DNA of 64,000 bases, from positions 20,909,513 to 20,973,512 of the forward strand of contig JAJEKV010000014.1 in assembly GCA_021234155.1 (NCBI GenBank), read 5' to 3'. Position numbers and translations under genes: made by a program. Shown one piece after another: positions 23,673 to 35,877 of this stretch. Every line of letters begins with the position of its first letter. The stretch's first letter is position 1. Source of the DNA: Isoetes taiwanensis (lineage: Eukaryota; Streptophyta; Lycopodiopsida; Isoetales; Isoetaceae). The notes under the pieces are model-generated. The model was not told the DNA's origin. It saw nothing but the letters and a program-made list of their open reading frames with translations, and ran no database searches.

Positions 23673-26090
23673 GTTAGTGATGTTTATTGATGAATTCAAG
23701 TGGATGGTGTGAAATTTAGCCATGCCATAATATAAATAGACCACATAACATTTCATATATACATCTTTGGTTTATAGAAAAAGACACTACTTTTCCCCAA
23801 ATATGCCTTTAAAATAGTTCAAAATGTGAGAAATGACATATATAGACAAGTTTTTGTACTATGAGTAGTTGCATTATGAGTGATTGTACCATGAGTGATA
23901 TTAGGCAGGATCCAACAGTCATACAACAAAGCAATGTGAGGGGGGTGGTGAGTACGTTATTTGTCCTAAACCATCATCCCAGACTTATCTTACTAAGACC
24001 AAATAGAATTAGACAACCTCTTTACCACAAATTAAGACCAAATAATGTCAAGCTACAATAATGAGTAAATGAACTACTGCACTATCATAAGGTTAAGTTA
24101 AAGAGGCCCTTTAAACAAATTTAGTTAATATATACTAGTTATGTTAATCCGTAAGACTATACAAAGACTTATTCCAAAGCACACCCAATGTGAATGATAT
24201 ACATAAATGTATGAAGTCGACTGGTCATTTTTTATCAAAATTTATGTATGAGCAACTCACAAAGACTATTTTGAGATTCCTTGAAATTTTCTAGGATTAT
24301 GTTCGTATTATGAAAGAGTGTGTCAAGTCATTCCTGCAAACACACTCTTAAATTCTATATTCCCTTTAGATTCCCTAGATTCCCCTTAGATTCCCTAACC
24401 TAATGAGCTCACTTTTAAAGTACTTGATTTAGATTTGAACTGGAGATAGTCAACTGTATGGGCTGACGTGATAATGCCATCTAGCTCTTGAATCAATAGG
24501 AGAAAGCTTTTCGCAAGCTCTTGAAGTGACAATGTCGTCTGGTTGTTCTCATTCACTTCCTTTTGCATTCTTGTACTTTGACGGGTTGTGCAAAGTTTAG
24601 ATTCCCTATATCCTTTTTCATTAGGGGAGAATGCCTTTCAATATATGCCAAACATGTTGAAACTAAGAGCGATAATCCGGCCTTTGCTCACAATATCTAG
24701 GCCTTTGCTCACAATTAACCTAATGTGTTGATAGAGCCTGCATTGTCTAGATGTATTGGACGTAAACAGACTCTTGATGTCGGTTTTTTTTTAGAATAAC
24801 ATATTCTTGCATATTATTACTAAGGGCATGAATTCCACAATAGAAACAACATATTTGGTTAGCAACATCATATGATCACAAACATGTGAATAGGACAGGG
24901 GTTGTGGCAATCTCAAATGCGAACATGAATTTCGCTATATTAATCAATTGCAAATTATTTGTTCCATTGGTTTCTGTTGTCCCTTAGCTACCTGCAAATA
25001 GATACAGAAGATTAATATAGCACCGTTGACTCCAAGGCTTCTGATTGTCAAAAAAAAAAAAAAATCCAATCGATGAGCGTATTCAAAGAGCTCGAAAAAT
25101 GGGACAACGTGGTGCTCAGAAGATGGAGCCCCTATGGTTTGCTCCATCTTGCAGACGTGAAGATGTGGTTATATAATTTTGACTTCTCCGATTCTTGGCA
25201 GATCTACACGAAAAAACGAAATGCCAACACTCGATATACACAAATGCTATTGTAGCTTTCTTTTAGATTTTCAGACACACCCTGAATGGCTTATCATTAT
25301 GTTCCTTAGGGTGCCTCTAGATTCTCCAAGGTTCCTAGATTCTTTAAGATTCTATTAAGATTTTCCTTTGATTCCTCCATATTCCTCAAAGTTACATGAA
25401 GACTCTCATACAATCCTTAGGGTTCCACTGACTATTGCACGGTTCGTTAATATACTATTAAGATTCCCTTATATTCTTCAATATGCTCATGCGAGTATTG
25501 TGCACTTCGTATGGTATCTAGTTCAAGTTTGCAAATTGAGATATTTAGAAATTAAGATCAAGTTTTAATGTCGAGACTCCATGAAATTAAGACAACAAGT
25601 TTTAATGTTGGGACTTCATGATTCCCATTAGATTCCCTCATGACATTTGTACATTCGCTTAAATTATTCAAGCTTTATAAATATTCTTCAAAGTTTCCAT
25701 TTTCCTCGGGGTTTCTCAAACTTTTCCTAGGGGCATAAATGTGTAGCCTATTTAACATATTAAATCTTGAACTTCCAGTATAATATATATTGAGATAATT
25801 GTTATGAGAGGCTACATGTGTTTTCAGAATTGAATTAAATTGAATGGGAGAGAAGTAAAAATGCAAGGAGGGAAGTACTTCACATTACATGATCTCACAA
25901 TTTGGTATCAATATGAATTTCAAAGACATTTGCAAATGTTGAAATTTACACTCCACCTGGTCGTGCATATGTTAACTTTATATCGGTAATGGGCATATCA
26001 CCATTGAATAAGTTGCCTTAACCGGCAGTTCCTCGGATATTTTGATCCTGGCCGTTAGATGCAGTTCGATTATTAGGCATAATGTGAGAC
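23673..26090. other. Anonymous AT-rich DNA, copy 1
   Basis: No coding signature. The motif TAGATTCCC and variants (AGATTC, GATTCCT) recur irregularly at 24355-24405, 24600, 25315-25385, 25460 and 25620, giving a diffuse degenerate repeat. The same sequence recurs in copy 2 at 35878-38300. Confidence 0.5.
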
Positions 26091-26095
26091 CCCAG

Positions 26096-26167
26096 CCTAT
26101 TTATCATGATAAACAGGCCAGTAACTTGGTTACTGGCCTTACTGGCCTGTTTATCATGATAAACAGG
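26096..26167. repeat. Nested hairpin cluster, copy 1
   Basis: Two copies of TTTATCATGATAAA, the second within a perfect 22-bp palindrome (26146-26167), bracket a central palindrome CCAGTAACTTGGTTACTGG (26118-26136). The outer arms also pair with each other, so the block can form one large cruciform or three hairpins. Copy 2 (about 38309-38380) keeps the outer palindromes but is altered at each CAG/CTG. Confidence 0.85.
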
Positions 26168-26710
26168 CTGGTGGTTGTTAGGATGGAACTGGTAAGCTTT
26201 GAAGAATCCCAAAGCTGGAGGTCGGACGAAACTCAGGACTTCTTCAAAAACCAAGCTTGTGCTGCCACAGTGGCTTCCGGAGCTCGGACTTCATGGAATC
26301 CTCGCTTCCTGGCACTCCGACGGAACCTCCATAGCCAACCTCTGGCAGTTTACACTGTCGGACTCCTGTTGTTGCAAAAACATCTGCGAATTTTGAGCAT
26401 ATGAAGATGCAGAGAGCGCCCATATGAAGATGCAGAAAGCGCGGGAGCTGCACTCATTCCGCTCGCATCTTCGTCCCAATTTGACGATGGAGTTTCTCTG
26501 ATTGATCCCGGAAGAAAAACTGGTTGTACAATTCATCCTGTTTGGGGGCAAAATTGAATCGATTTGAACCCATTTTAGTGGGGATTTCTTATTGCGTATG
26601 AAAATCTCTTTGTTCCGGCATCATTCTGGATTGATTAGGGGGCATTCAGATCTCCTCCAACGCCAATTTTTCCTGTCATGCCTGCAAAATCTCCTCGGAA
26701 CTCCCGGTTA

Positions 26711-26804
26711 AAGGGGTTAAACCCCCTTTCTCGGCCATTATGGCAAATAAACGGGCTCGCCCGTTTATTTGCCATAATGGCCTCGAAAGGGGGTTTAACC
26801 CCTT
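26711..26804. repeat. Near-perfect 94-bp palindrome, copy 1 only
   Basis: Arms of 46 bp (26711-26756 and 26759-26804) begin AAGGGGTTAAACCCCC and end ATAAACGGGC around a 2-base centre. Only one 2-base mismatch interrupts pairing. The equivalent place in copy 2 (about 38908-39000) has lost the symmetry. Confidence 0.9.
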
Positions 26805-27142
26805 CTTCACCATATTTAATTTTTATGCCATTGTATTTCACGACAGGCCATTGTAGTTTCACGACACGTTACTATATAAAGCTGAACCTATAGCATTTAC
26901 CCCCATCGGCTAAGGTAGCATTTAATTTTGATCTACTTAATCGATGGCTTAAATCAAACCACCATAATCCAAATGCCACGACCCAACCAAATGGATAAAT
27001 TTGCATTATGAATAGTTTTCATAGACAAATGAATTTATGGCACGTCATTATTAAATATATAAAAAAAAATTAAGTAGAAAAAATACCTCAAGTGGCATTT
27101 AATGTCATTGACTTTTTAATCGACGATCGAGATGAAATCCCT

Positions 27143-27225
27143 AAATCCGACGGCCCAGATCAAAAGCCCCAAATAAGGGAGTTGCTTGGGGATCATGACG
27201 TGGCTTCGTCTGGGCCGTTGGATTT
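27143..27225. repeat. 16-bp inverted repeat with CCGTTGGAT motif, copy 1
   Basis: AAATCCGACGGCCCAG (27143-27158) pairs with CTGGGCCGTTGGATTT (27210-27225) with one mismatch. The interval is short and GC-rich against an AT-rich background. The same structure is conserved in copy 2 at 39248-39263 and 39315-39330. Confidence 0.8.
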
Positions 27226-28072
27226 CACAATCTGGACCGTCAAGACGGCGACACCTCGGGTTACAAACAAGGGGGCAGCTTATATAATAATTGTATATAT
27301 ATAACTGATATCTCTTATATAGGTTATATGGTCTTATTGAAAAAAATACCATGAAATCTGCTTATTTCTTACTAGCATAAACTTCATATCTGTGTTACTG
27401 CTATAAAGCATTGTCATCCAAGTAGAATAATATTACATGTAAGTTATCTTTGATGTATATTATATTTTTTGTGGATGCAAACCTTTCTTGGCAATAGAAA
27501 TCTCTAGTTGCATGTTAAAGTAACATGTTATTTTAAAGGTTTTAATTTATATAAGCGCTCATCACCATTTAGGTCCACAGGACCAATTGTATAGAGCATA
27601 TATCTCTCACTAACCTTATCAATTTTTCCCCAGAGAATGATACTATGACTTTTTAGCTTCTATCACATGATTTTTGAAAGGTCTAAGTGAAAGTCCATGT
27701 AGGTTCAATTGGTCATAAATACCTTATAAATTTTCAATTTATTGTGCTTCAACCTTACCCTTAAATTATGCAAGCTAACTTAATCAATTAATTTTTTCCT
27801 ATAGAGAATCATACAAGTAAAGTATATGTGAAAGTTGAGATCAAAATTGATTAAGATGGCACCATTAATGATTTTCAAACTTTCAATCATTTGGACCAAT
27901 GATGGTATGCAACTGGACTGCAGATAGCAGTCTATCTTTATTTTTTATAGTAAGTGTTTTCCATATTTTTCCTTGGTTCTTTTTGCATTGATTTCTTTAC
28001 ATGAGATATTTTGAGGATGTGATTTTGTGAAGTTGCACCTTAGGGCACAAATCTAGAATAAACATGGAAGAT

Positions 28073-28154
28073 ATAATCATAATCATAATCATAATCATAA
28101 TCATAATCATAATCATAATCATAATCATAATCATAATCATAATCATAATCATAA
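28073..28154. repeat. (ATAATC)n microsatellite, about 14 units, copy 1
   Basis: An uninterrupted hexanucleotide array at the 3' end of LINE C (- strand). It is about 82 bp here against 178 bp in copy 2. Confidence 0.97.
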
Positions 28155-29622
28155 CCATAATGTATTATCACGCCATTTTAGACCCCCAGGCCCATATGGC
28201 GAAAATTACATCGTCAATACTTTTTGAGGTGCTAATCAAAGGCACCATTCTCATCAAAAGTACTCATATTCACAAATAATTCCAATATTTCACTCCTCTC
28301 TTTCAAAACTTCCTTCAAATAAGAACTCAGAAGGTTTGGTGGGAGAGATAAAAGTTCTAACAAAGTAGAACACTCTAGGGCATACTTATTCCCCGATATA
28401 TTCATAGGCGTGGCACTCTAAAAAATGTATGGGATTCAGTTTCAACCTTTGGATCAAGGCAGCTTGGGCAATAGCGCTCATATCGAGGTACATCATACCA
28501 CCTACCAGTCTCAACATGAAGATGGTGTGAAGCCGTTCTTAGTTGAGAATCGCCATCCGGTTATTCCTGCTAATATCTGCCAATAGGTAAGATTGTTCCT
28601 TGTATGTGTCCATCGGATTGACTTCAGCCTTATAAAAGTGTTTTTTGACTTCCATTTCATCAATGGTCCACATCTTCTCCAAGACCTTGGGCATAACATA
28701 CTCTCTAATATCTTTCAGTTTATCAGAGGTTGGCCAAAAAGACCCTCCCATCCCCCAGCGCGCCGCCCACTTGCATACTGAGTTATACCAGCCTTTGGAT
28801 TCCGAATGCATCATAGCTTGGCATGGCAACCTGTCATTAGGAAGTGCTTTTAATCTGTTCACATAAGCAATTGTTCGACAAAGGGCTTCAACCTCGAGAG
28901 GAAGCATTCCAAATTCTCCAAAGCATTACATGGTATGGAGTCCGGATCTTGGCAAAGAAGTCCGCCGTTAAAAAGCGTTTCTGAACCTTTTCAATTTTTT
29001 CCCAGCTTTTTTTCGCCAGCCCAGGTGCCCAAACCTGGCATCCATAAAGCACAACTGTCTTAACTTGAATGCATATAGTAGCCTTCTGAGCTCCCAGTGC
29101 CATAGATTGTTAATCCGGCACATATGTATCATGCTATAAAGAGCTCTAAGCCCCCTGATGCACGCTTTTCAGCAGCCATATTCCAATTATAATTATCAGA
29201 TATTTCAATCCCTAGATACTTATAATTAGATACCTGCTCAAGTGGTGTCCGCCTCGACTGAGAAGACTTCGCTTTTTCCGTATCCAGATCCCGATTTTGG
29301 ATTTACTAGCATTAATTGTCATCCCCTTATGCTCAAAAAAATGCTTTTAACACATTTAAGTGATGTTTGAAGTCCAGGTTTGCGCCTTTTTGATATAAGC
29401 ACGATATCATCTGTGAAAAGCAATATCTGAATGATGTATTTGCCAAGTCTAACACCCATGCCGCCCATCCTCTCCAGCCATCCTTCTAATTCATCAATAT
29501 ATAAACCAAAAAGAGTGGGAGAACAGGGGCATCCTTGTTTCACACCTATTGTGCTGGCAATGTGCATGTCGTGCTTGAATGGAAAAGAGAGGTCTATCAG
29601 GACACTTTCATAGAGGCAAGCC
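28073..29622 (-). mobile_element. LINE C 3' part, copy 1 (cut by the duplication junction)
   Basis: On the - strand the frame enters at the junction inside RT. It reads SFPFKHDMHIAS, IGVKQGCPCSPTLFGLYID and ILLFTDDIVLIS, then the C-terminal region and zinc motif, and stops at 28232-28234, followed by a short 3' UTR and the hexamer tail. Frameshifts absent from copy 2 occur near 29250-29400 and 28900-28980. The endonuclease, N-terminus and first half of RT are missing because copy 2 of the segment begins at 29623. Confidence 0.9.
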
Positions 29623-30844
29623 TTTTTTTTCCCCTTATATCTGTTCTTCTGATCCCTTTCCTGCATGCCAATTCTGGCCTGCATGCCGTTTCTGGCGTAC
29701 ACCCTATCCTTGCCTTCCATGCCTATTCTAAGAAGCCAAATCTAGCATTATTTTGCTAAACTGATCACAATGTGCAAGAAACAAGCAGGAAAATCTGACA
29801 GCTAAGAAGAATAGGGGAAAGAGAGATTCTGGGATGGAATTTTGGAAAAAAGCTTCGAAATCATGGAAAATGCTTGGGGAGACATGAATGCTTCCAGTTT
29901 GCTTTAGAAAGAGTGCTGGAGGTGAGAAAGAGGTGCTGAACACGAGAGTTTTCTTGACGGAGGTAAAGCGGCGTCGCTTGCGTTTTCTTGGCGGAGTTCT
30001 TGCAGGACGAGTTCCTGTGGTTTCCTGATGGCGCTGAGCAACAGTACCTATGCCGAATTCCTAGGAACACTAGCATCCTACCTGCTGAAATCGAGGATTT
30101 CCGACAGGGAAAAAAAATTGCAGGAAGTTTTCAGGTCAAAATCTGTGGGTTTCTTTATATTTTTCCAGATGAAATCTAGATTTTCATAGGCTCCTTCGGC
30201 CTAACTTAAATTTCACAGGAAATATACTTGTTAGGTTTTTAGAGTTTGTCCCAGCAGTTTGCTCAATTTAGTGTATGTTATTATCTTTTCAATCTTTTAT
30301 TAATTGCTTCGATAATGTGTCCGAAATTGGAATAGGTATTTTTATAACTTAAGGTTTCCAAAGGTTTTATGGCTGTATTCGTATGTCAAACCGTATAATG
30401 ATGACGGTGGCAACTGGGATTCCCAACCCTAGAATCTTGGGCGGGCATATTGGAGTTCCGGATTGCTGGTTGGGCGCAAGTAGTGGTTTCTCCTTGGGCT
30501 GCTGCAGGGATGGCGGAGCTCCGGGTGATATGTCGGCTTTGTGTTTTATTTCCTTATTTGTTTGGGTGAATAAGCTAGGGTCGCGGGCGTTGGTGGGGAG
30601 CGGAGGTGCAGTAGTGAAGAAGACAGAGGTAAGATTTTGTTTCTGTGGCATTGTTTTTATATCTGTCATGTCGTTGAAGAGGGCAGCCAGTATGGCTCAG
30701 AGTGGTCGTTCCTCTGGCCCTGCTTCTGTGAGCCATGTGTTGAATTCCAATTCCGGAGAGAGAGGCCAGGATTTCTTTGCTGATCAGGATTGGAACCTTA
30801 TAGATGTCAGTGTTACCCTAGGTTTGTCTGGGTAGGATGTCCCT
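29623..30844 (+). mobile_element. Possible 5' region of LINE B, copy 2
   Basis: Counterpart of 17413-18640. The frame MSLKRAASMAQSGRSSG to LGLSG is present but is ended by TAG at 30834-30836, where copy 1 reads CAG. The same uncertainty as in copy 1 applies: LINE B ORF1 start or LINE A 3' region. Confidence 0.35.
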
Positions 30845-33800
30845 GTGAGTTTCTATGATGGCCTAGTGGGATTTTGTGATAGGAGGTGTGTTGCCGGAGC
30901 TGTGGCCATGGAAAGGGGTGCTACTGTAGACCATTTGCATTGTCAGGCTGTCTTTAGAGCCCGGTTTAAAACCCCTAGGGCCATGAATATCATATGCTGG
31001 GCAACTTTGAAGGGTATGAGATTCATCCTCAATGACTCCCATTTGGCAAAGATTGACGAGCTCTGCCCTGGCGTGGCTCACCAATCCATCCGCCCGCCTC
31101 AATTCAAGATGATGTGCCCCTGTGCGAATGGAGGCAATGAGTCTGCGCCTTTTCATGGGCAAGTGGGTACGCATGTAGCATTGCAGGCCTCGTTCCAATG
31201 TGGGATTTATGTGGCGCTGGTAGTGTGCTGTCTTGACATGTTCAAGGGCATTGGCATCCCAAAGCTTGCTGAGGAAGCAAGCGTCAAGATATTGCCTCAA
31301 GCTATAGCGATCTGTCTCTGTTTGCACATGTATGCACATGTGCTCCTGCACATTCCATCTAGCCAACCATTGAGCTCTCTTTTCCCTCCAGCAGACCTTG
31401 AGGCGCTGCGGTCCCATTGCCATGACATAAGCTAGTTTAGGGAGACGAGCATCGTCCATATTGACCACCTTCTGAAAATAGACAATGTGGTGATCAAGGG
31501 CCGCCCTCTGAAGAGGCAAGAATCCTGTCTCCTACAGTAGAATTTGATATGGGACTGTGGACTTCACCCCTAGTGCTCTCGTACTAAGAAGGCTTTCTCG
31601 ACTGCTCCAAGTCATTCCAAGTAGCAAGTGATACTCTTTGGCCCCATACTTCCACCCCATATAAAAGGACAGTTCCACTAAGACCTTGAACAGTGTGGAC
31701 TGATGGGCCCAATCATACAACTCCGCTCTATGACTATTGTTTTGCATTGCATATAGTGCCTTCCAGCCTGCCGTCACTTGTAGCCGTATGGATGTGTCCC
31801 AGTGCATAGTAGAAGGAAACTCCACTCCTATCCTAAATATTTGTATGTGGATGCAACTTCCACATTCGGCCTCGATGGAATCAAGGAGGGGACCCTCCGA
31901 CGGAAAGACGATATGAAAACCACCTTAGTCTTAGCCAGTTGACGCATATCGGGCGCTTGGCGTAATGTGTCCAGGGCATCGAGATGTCGCTGCATGTCTG
32001 CTGGTGTGTAAGCTAGGAGGTCCACATCATCAGCATATATTAACTGTCTGATGATCTGATAGAGAAGGTGAGCTCCATCGCCCCCATTATCAGCAAGCCA
32101 GCTCTCCAATTGATCAATGTAAGGCCCAAACAATGTTGGGGAGAGAGGGCATCCCTGACGAACCCCGATACTACTATCAAATGGTTGGCTTATCTGTTGC
32201 AACCGACCCGAGCATCTTTCATATAGCACGCCATTAATCGCATTCGCAAATCTACAGAACCCCCAACAAGCGCCTCTTGCCCATAGTTTTTCCCCGAGGC
32301 ACGATGTCAAACACCTTCGCATCCCACAAAGCAACAATATAGATCCCGACGGGCGGTTCCCGCCGTCTTCAATCGAAGTTCGCAACGTGAAGTGTGGTCA
32401 ATGGTTGAGTGCCGGGTCCGAATCTGCTGGGTGAGGGCCCGCACCTCTTCGCCGCTTCCTTGCCAGATCAGCTGGCTTTCGAGAATCCCAAAAAGCGGTT
32501 TTGCAACCGAATCCGACCATGATTGTTCGGTAATTGGTACAGGCGCGCAGGGTCACCCTGCCTTATAGATGGGAACAACTCTTCTATTGGTCCACTGCAG
32601 CGGGAAGCCTTCCTGTAATGCCTTGTTGAACAAGGCGGTCAGCACTGGTATTATGGACGGCCCTGCCCACTTAAGTAATTCTGCCTGCATACCATCCGGC
32701 TTTCCCATTGGCAAGACGCTGTAAGCCTTGTTCCACGTCCGAATCTGTGATTTCCAGCACTGGGCCTTCTTGCAAGGGTAATGCTGCATGTGCACCCTGA
32801 GGGTCGTATAGCTGTTGCAAGTATTGCCTCCACTGCTCGGGAGTGATATTCCCTGTGGGCTGTACTGGCTTTCTAAGAACCCTTCGCCAAAGGTCCTGGG
32901 GTGACGTTCCAGGAGGTAAAACATTTCCCTTTGATGCGCTGCAATGTACCTGGCTTTCTTAGCTTTAAGGAAGATACGGTACTGTCTGACTGCATGTGGG
33001 CGTAAAGCATGGTCTGTGACTTGGCGGAGCCAGCGTTTGTGTTCCTTGCACTCTGCATCAAACCATTGATTACGTGGGAAGGTTGTATTCCTGGAGGTCC
33101 GTCGCGGGCGGCTTATCCCAAAGCAACTCTCTGCCGCAGTCCTAAGCACATCAGTCAGCCGGCCTGTCTGTTGGTCTAGTGTAGGATATTGCAAAATTTC
33201 TGCCAGGTCATCTATAAGCATCTGGGCATAAGCCCCTGCATGTTCATAATCCAATCGCAGCTGAGGCATGTGAGGAGTTGTTGCACCGGGGGTTCGCACA
33301 ACCTGCCAAGCCAACCTCAAGTAAAGTGGTAAGTGGTCTGTTCCCACCTGAAAGTGCTTGACAACATGCATATCCTGTTCAGGCACCAGCACATAGTCCA
33401 CCACACTAGATCCGCCCCCCTGGTTTTCCTGTCTACAAGTGCTCTTGCGGGTGGAAGACCACTGTGCCAGTTCATTGCAGATTACCAGGTCAAAGATACT
33501 GCAGAGCAAAAGCAACTGTCGACCATAGCGCGTGACCTGATTGTCATCTAATGTCCATGGCCAAGCTCCTTCTGCAGGATGCAACTGCAATATATCATCA
33601 GTCAAGGGATCAAATCTCATGGGTTATTCTACCCCTAAGGCCGCATTGAAGTCTCCAAAGGAGTATGACACCGCCTAACCGCTTATCTTTGCCAGATGTC
33701 ATCATATAGATCGACATAGGGGTCTAGCCTATCCACATCCGGTGGGTGTGATAGAAGTTGCTTTCGCATGTGTGGAAAGTAGCAGTCGCCACAAAGAGGG

Positions 33801-34255
33801 GTCTCTTGCGCAGCTTTGCACACGCATCCACAAAAACCGGTTGTGCTTGTCCGCCTTGAACAAGGAGATTGACTGCCAAGGTTGTTCTAGTAGCAGCAAT
33901 CCCCCCCATGCCCCCGCTTTCTGTGCAAATCATTGAAGATTGAGTAGTGCCGGTATCCCGGCAAGTCGAAAGTATCCTGTGTCCCGTCCCCTGTATGCTC
34001 CCCGTGTTTCCATGAGGAAGATGAGATCCATGTTCTGCGGCGAATCGAAGTTGAGACTATCTCCCCTCTCGCCATGGGAAGCCTCGACAATTCCGTGAGA
34101 CCATGCGGAGGCACAATTCCTATTTGTTGGCAAAGAAAGTGGGGATTCAAAGGGCACAAAGCAGAAGGGGAGCAGCTTTGAGATGTGCGAGCAAATGTAA
34201 GGTGAGGCAACTTGCAGTGGTGGCAAGGCGGCTGTAGCAAGCGGGCACCGGGCCG
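30845..34255 (-). mobile_element. LINE A, copy 2 (endonuclease + RT)
   Basis: Second copy of the LINE at 18640-22240. The stretch 33620-32553 is open for 355 codons, from the endonuclease through SVVDYVLVP, NQWFDAEC and GMQAELLKWAG to RRVVPIYKAG, whereas copy 1 is broken there. Next comes RT with IGVRQGCPLSPTLFGPYIDQ and IYADDVD (about 32043-32019), and the tail with EDESHTLQSCPAY. Relative to copy 1 a 27-bp piece is missing at about 33340, removing residues just before DHLPLYL including the first Asp of the SDH motif. The element probably extends to about 34440 upstream. Confidence 0.88.
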
Positions 34256-34447
34256 CATTGCAGGCTACCGGAGGGTTAGCAAGATTCGTGAGCAAAGATT
34301 CTGGCGGCCCTGAAAATTTGCATCTTGCCCCGAATCGGCCCCCCGCAGCCTCTCCTCCCCGCTCACGAATGCTTTTAACTTTGGCCAACTCGTGCACTCG
34401 TGGGTCTTCTTGTTGGGCCGGGGTAGGAGTGGTCAAAAAGCAGGCAT

Positions 34448-35877
34448 ATGGTCAAGATTAAAGAGAAAGAGTACTTGCTGTCCCAAATGAGAGACATTAG
34501 ATCCCTCCCGCAGGAAGATCCTTACAATCTGAATCTGCAAATTGGTGAGGAATTAGTTGAGAATTATCTTAAAAGCATTGAGGAAGTTGAAGCCAGAAGC
34601 TCAACAATCAAGTGCAAAGTCAAGTTTAATAAAGAAATGGATTGTGGTAGCTCCAGATTCTTTTTCAAAGTGGCTAAAGTTAGGCTTCTGAGAAATTCGA
34701 TCACTCAAGTTAGAACTGATGCAGGTTTATCTTTAGATGACCCTAAGCTTATCAAGTCCTTTTTTCAAGATAACTATGCCTCTCTCTTCTTCAAAGTCTC
34801 TGCTCAACAAATTGACTCTACCAGAGAGAAGAAATTCCTTGATCTGATGGATAATTTGATTCCTTCTTCCATTGATTCTATGGAGGAGTCCATTGTTACC
34901 CCTCCTTGTGAGGAAGAAATCCTCAATGTTCTTAGATCCTTTGGCAAATATAAGTCTCCCCGGGCTCGATGGCCTTCCAAGTGAATTTTACATGCACTTG
35001 TTAGAGGCTTTTGGGAAGCTAGTCATCTCCATCCATCTATCTCAGCTGGTTTCATTGCCCTTATCCCTAAAGCAGAAAATCCATCTGTTTTTTCTGACTG
35101 AGGCCTATCTCTCTTACCAACATCTCATACAAAATCTGTGCCAAAATTATTGCTAATAGAATCAAAGCATATCTGCAAAAAAATATTTCTCATTATCAAT
35201 CTGCCTTCTTATCCAATCGATTTATATTGAACAATTACATTACTGCCATGGAAGGTCTTCATTGGAATAAGATTTCCAATCAAAATTGTGTGCTTCTAAA
35301 ATTAGATTTCAAGCGAGCTTTTGACACTGTTAGATGGGATTTTCTTGATCTTGCTCTCTCTAAATTTGGATTCCATCCCAAGCTCAAGCTTTTGATTCAT
35401 GGTCTGAATGTCAATTCTAATTCTGCTATCATTCTAAATGGATCTCCTTCTCAATTCTTTCCTTTAGCTCGTGGTGTTAGACAAGGATGCCCTCTTGCTC
35501 CCTATCTCTTTTTTATTATGGCTGAAATGCTAACAAGGGCTGTCTTACATTTCAAAGATCTTGGGAAAGTTAAGGGTCTCAAAATGCCAAACAGTGAGGA
35601 GTTTCTCACCATCTCCCAATATGCTGATGATACATTTGCTGTTCTGGATGCAGATATCTCCAACATTGAATTTTTTCTTGAAATCATCAAGCAGTTCTCA
35701 GCTGCCTCTGGTGTTCATTTAAATTTGGCCAAATGTGTGATTATAGGGGACAATATTCAGCCAAACTTTGCTGATATCAAGGTTCTTAGTTGCAAAGCCT
35801 CTACTTTATTGGGAATGCCCCTGCCACTAAATTCTTGCTTAAAAGGTCTATGGCAGCCTATCATTGAAAATGATTAA
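34448..35877 (+). mobile_element. LINE B RT region, copy 2
   Basis: Nearly identical to 22243-23672. LKLDFKRAFDTVRW, RGVRQGCPLAPYLFF and YADD (35620-35631) are all present. Extra breaks relative to copy 1: CCTGGGCCTGATGG has become CCCCGGGCTCGATGG near 34960, and one G is lost in TGACTGGAGG near 35097. The end at 35877 is the same truncated palm boundary. Confidence 0.88.

Larger units (their letters stand above)
17413..29622. repeat. 12.2-kb tandem segmental duplication, copy 1
   Basis: The segment starts at a T9 run followed by CCCTTATATCTGTTCTTC and ends inside LINE C at ATAGAGGCAAGCC. The next base begins copy 2, with a T8 run and CCCCTTATATCTG. Order within the unit: possible LINE B 5' part, LINE A (-), LINE B RT part (+), anonymous DNA with palindromes, (ATAATC)n, and LINE C 3' part (-). 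Long stretches, for example 22243-25900 against 34448-38100, are almost identical to copy 2. Confidence 0.96.

Noticed and set aside
28073-28154. Regularly spaced repeats as a CRISPR-like array
   Set aside because: The repeats are contiguous hexamers without spacers, in a plant genome. It is a microsatellite tail.
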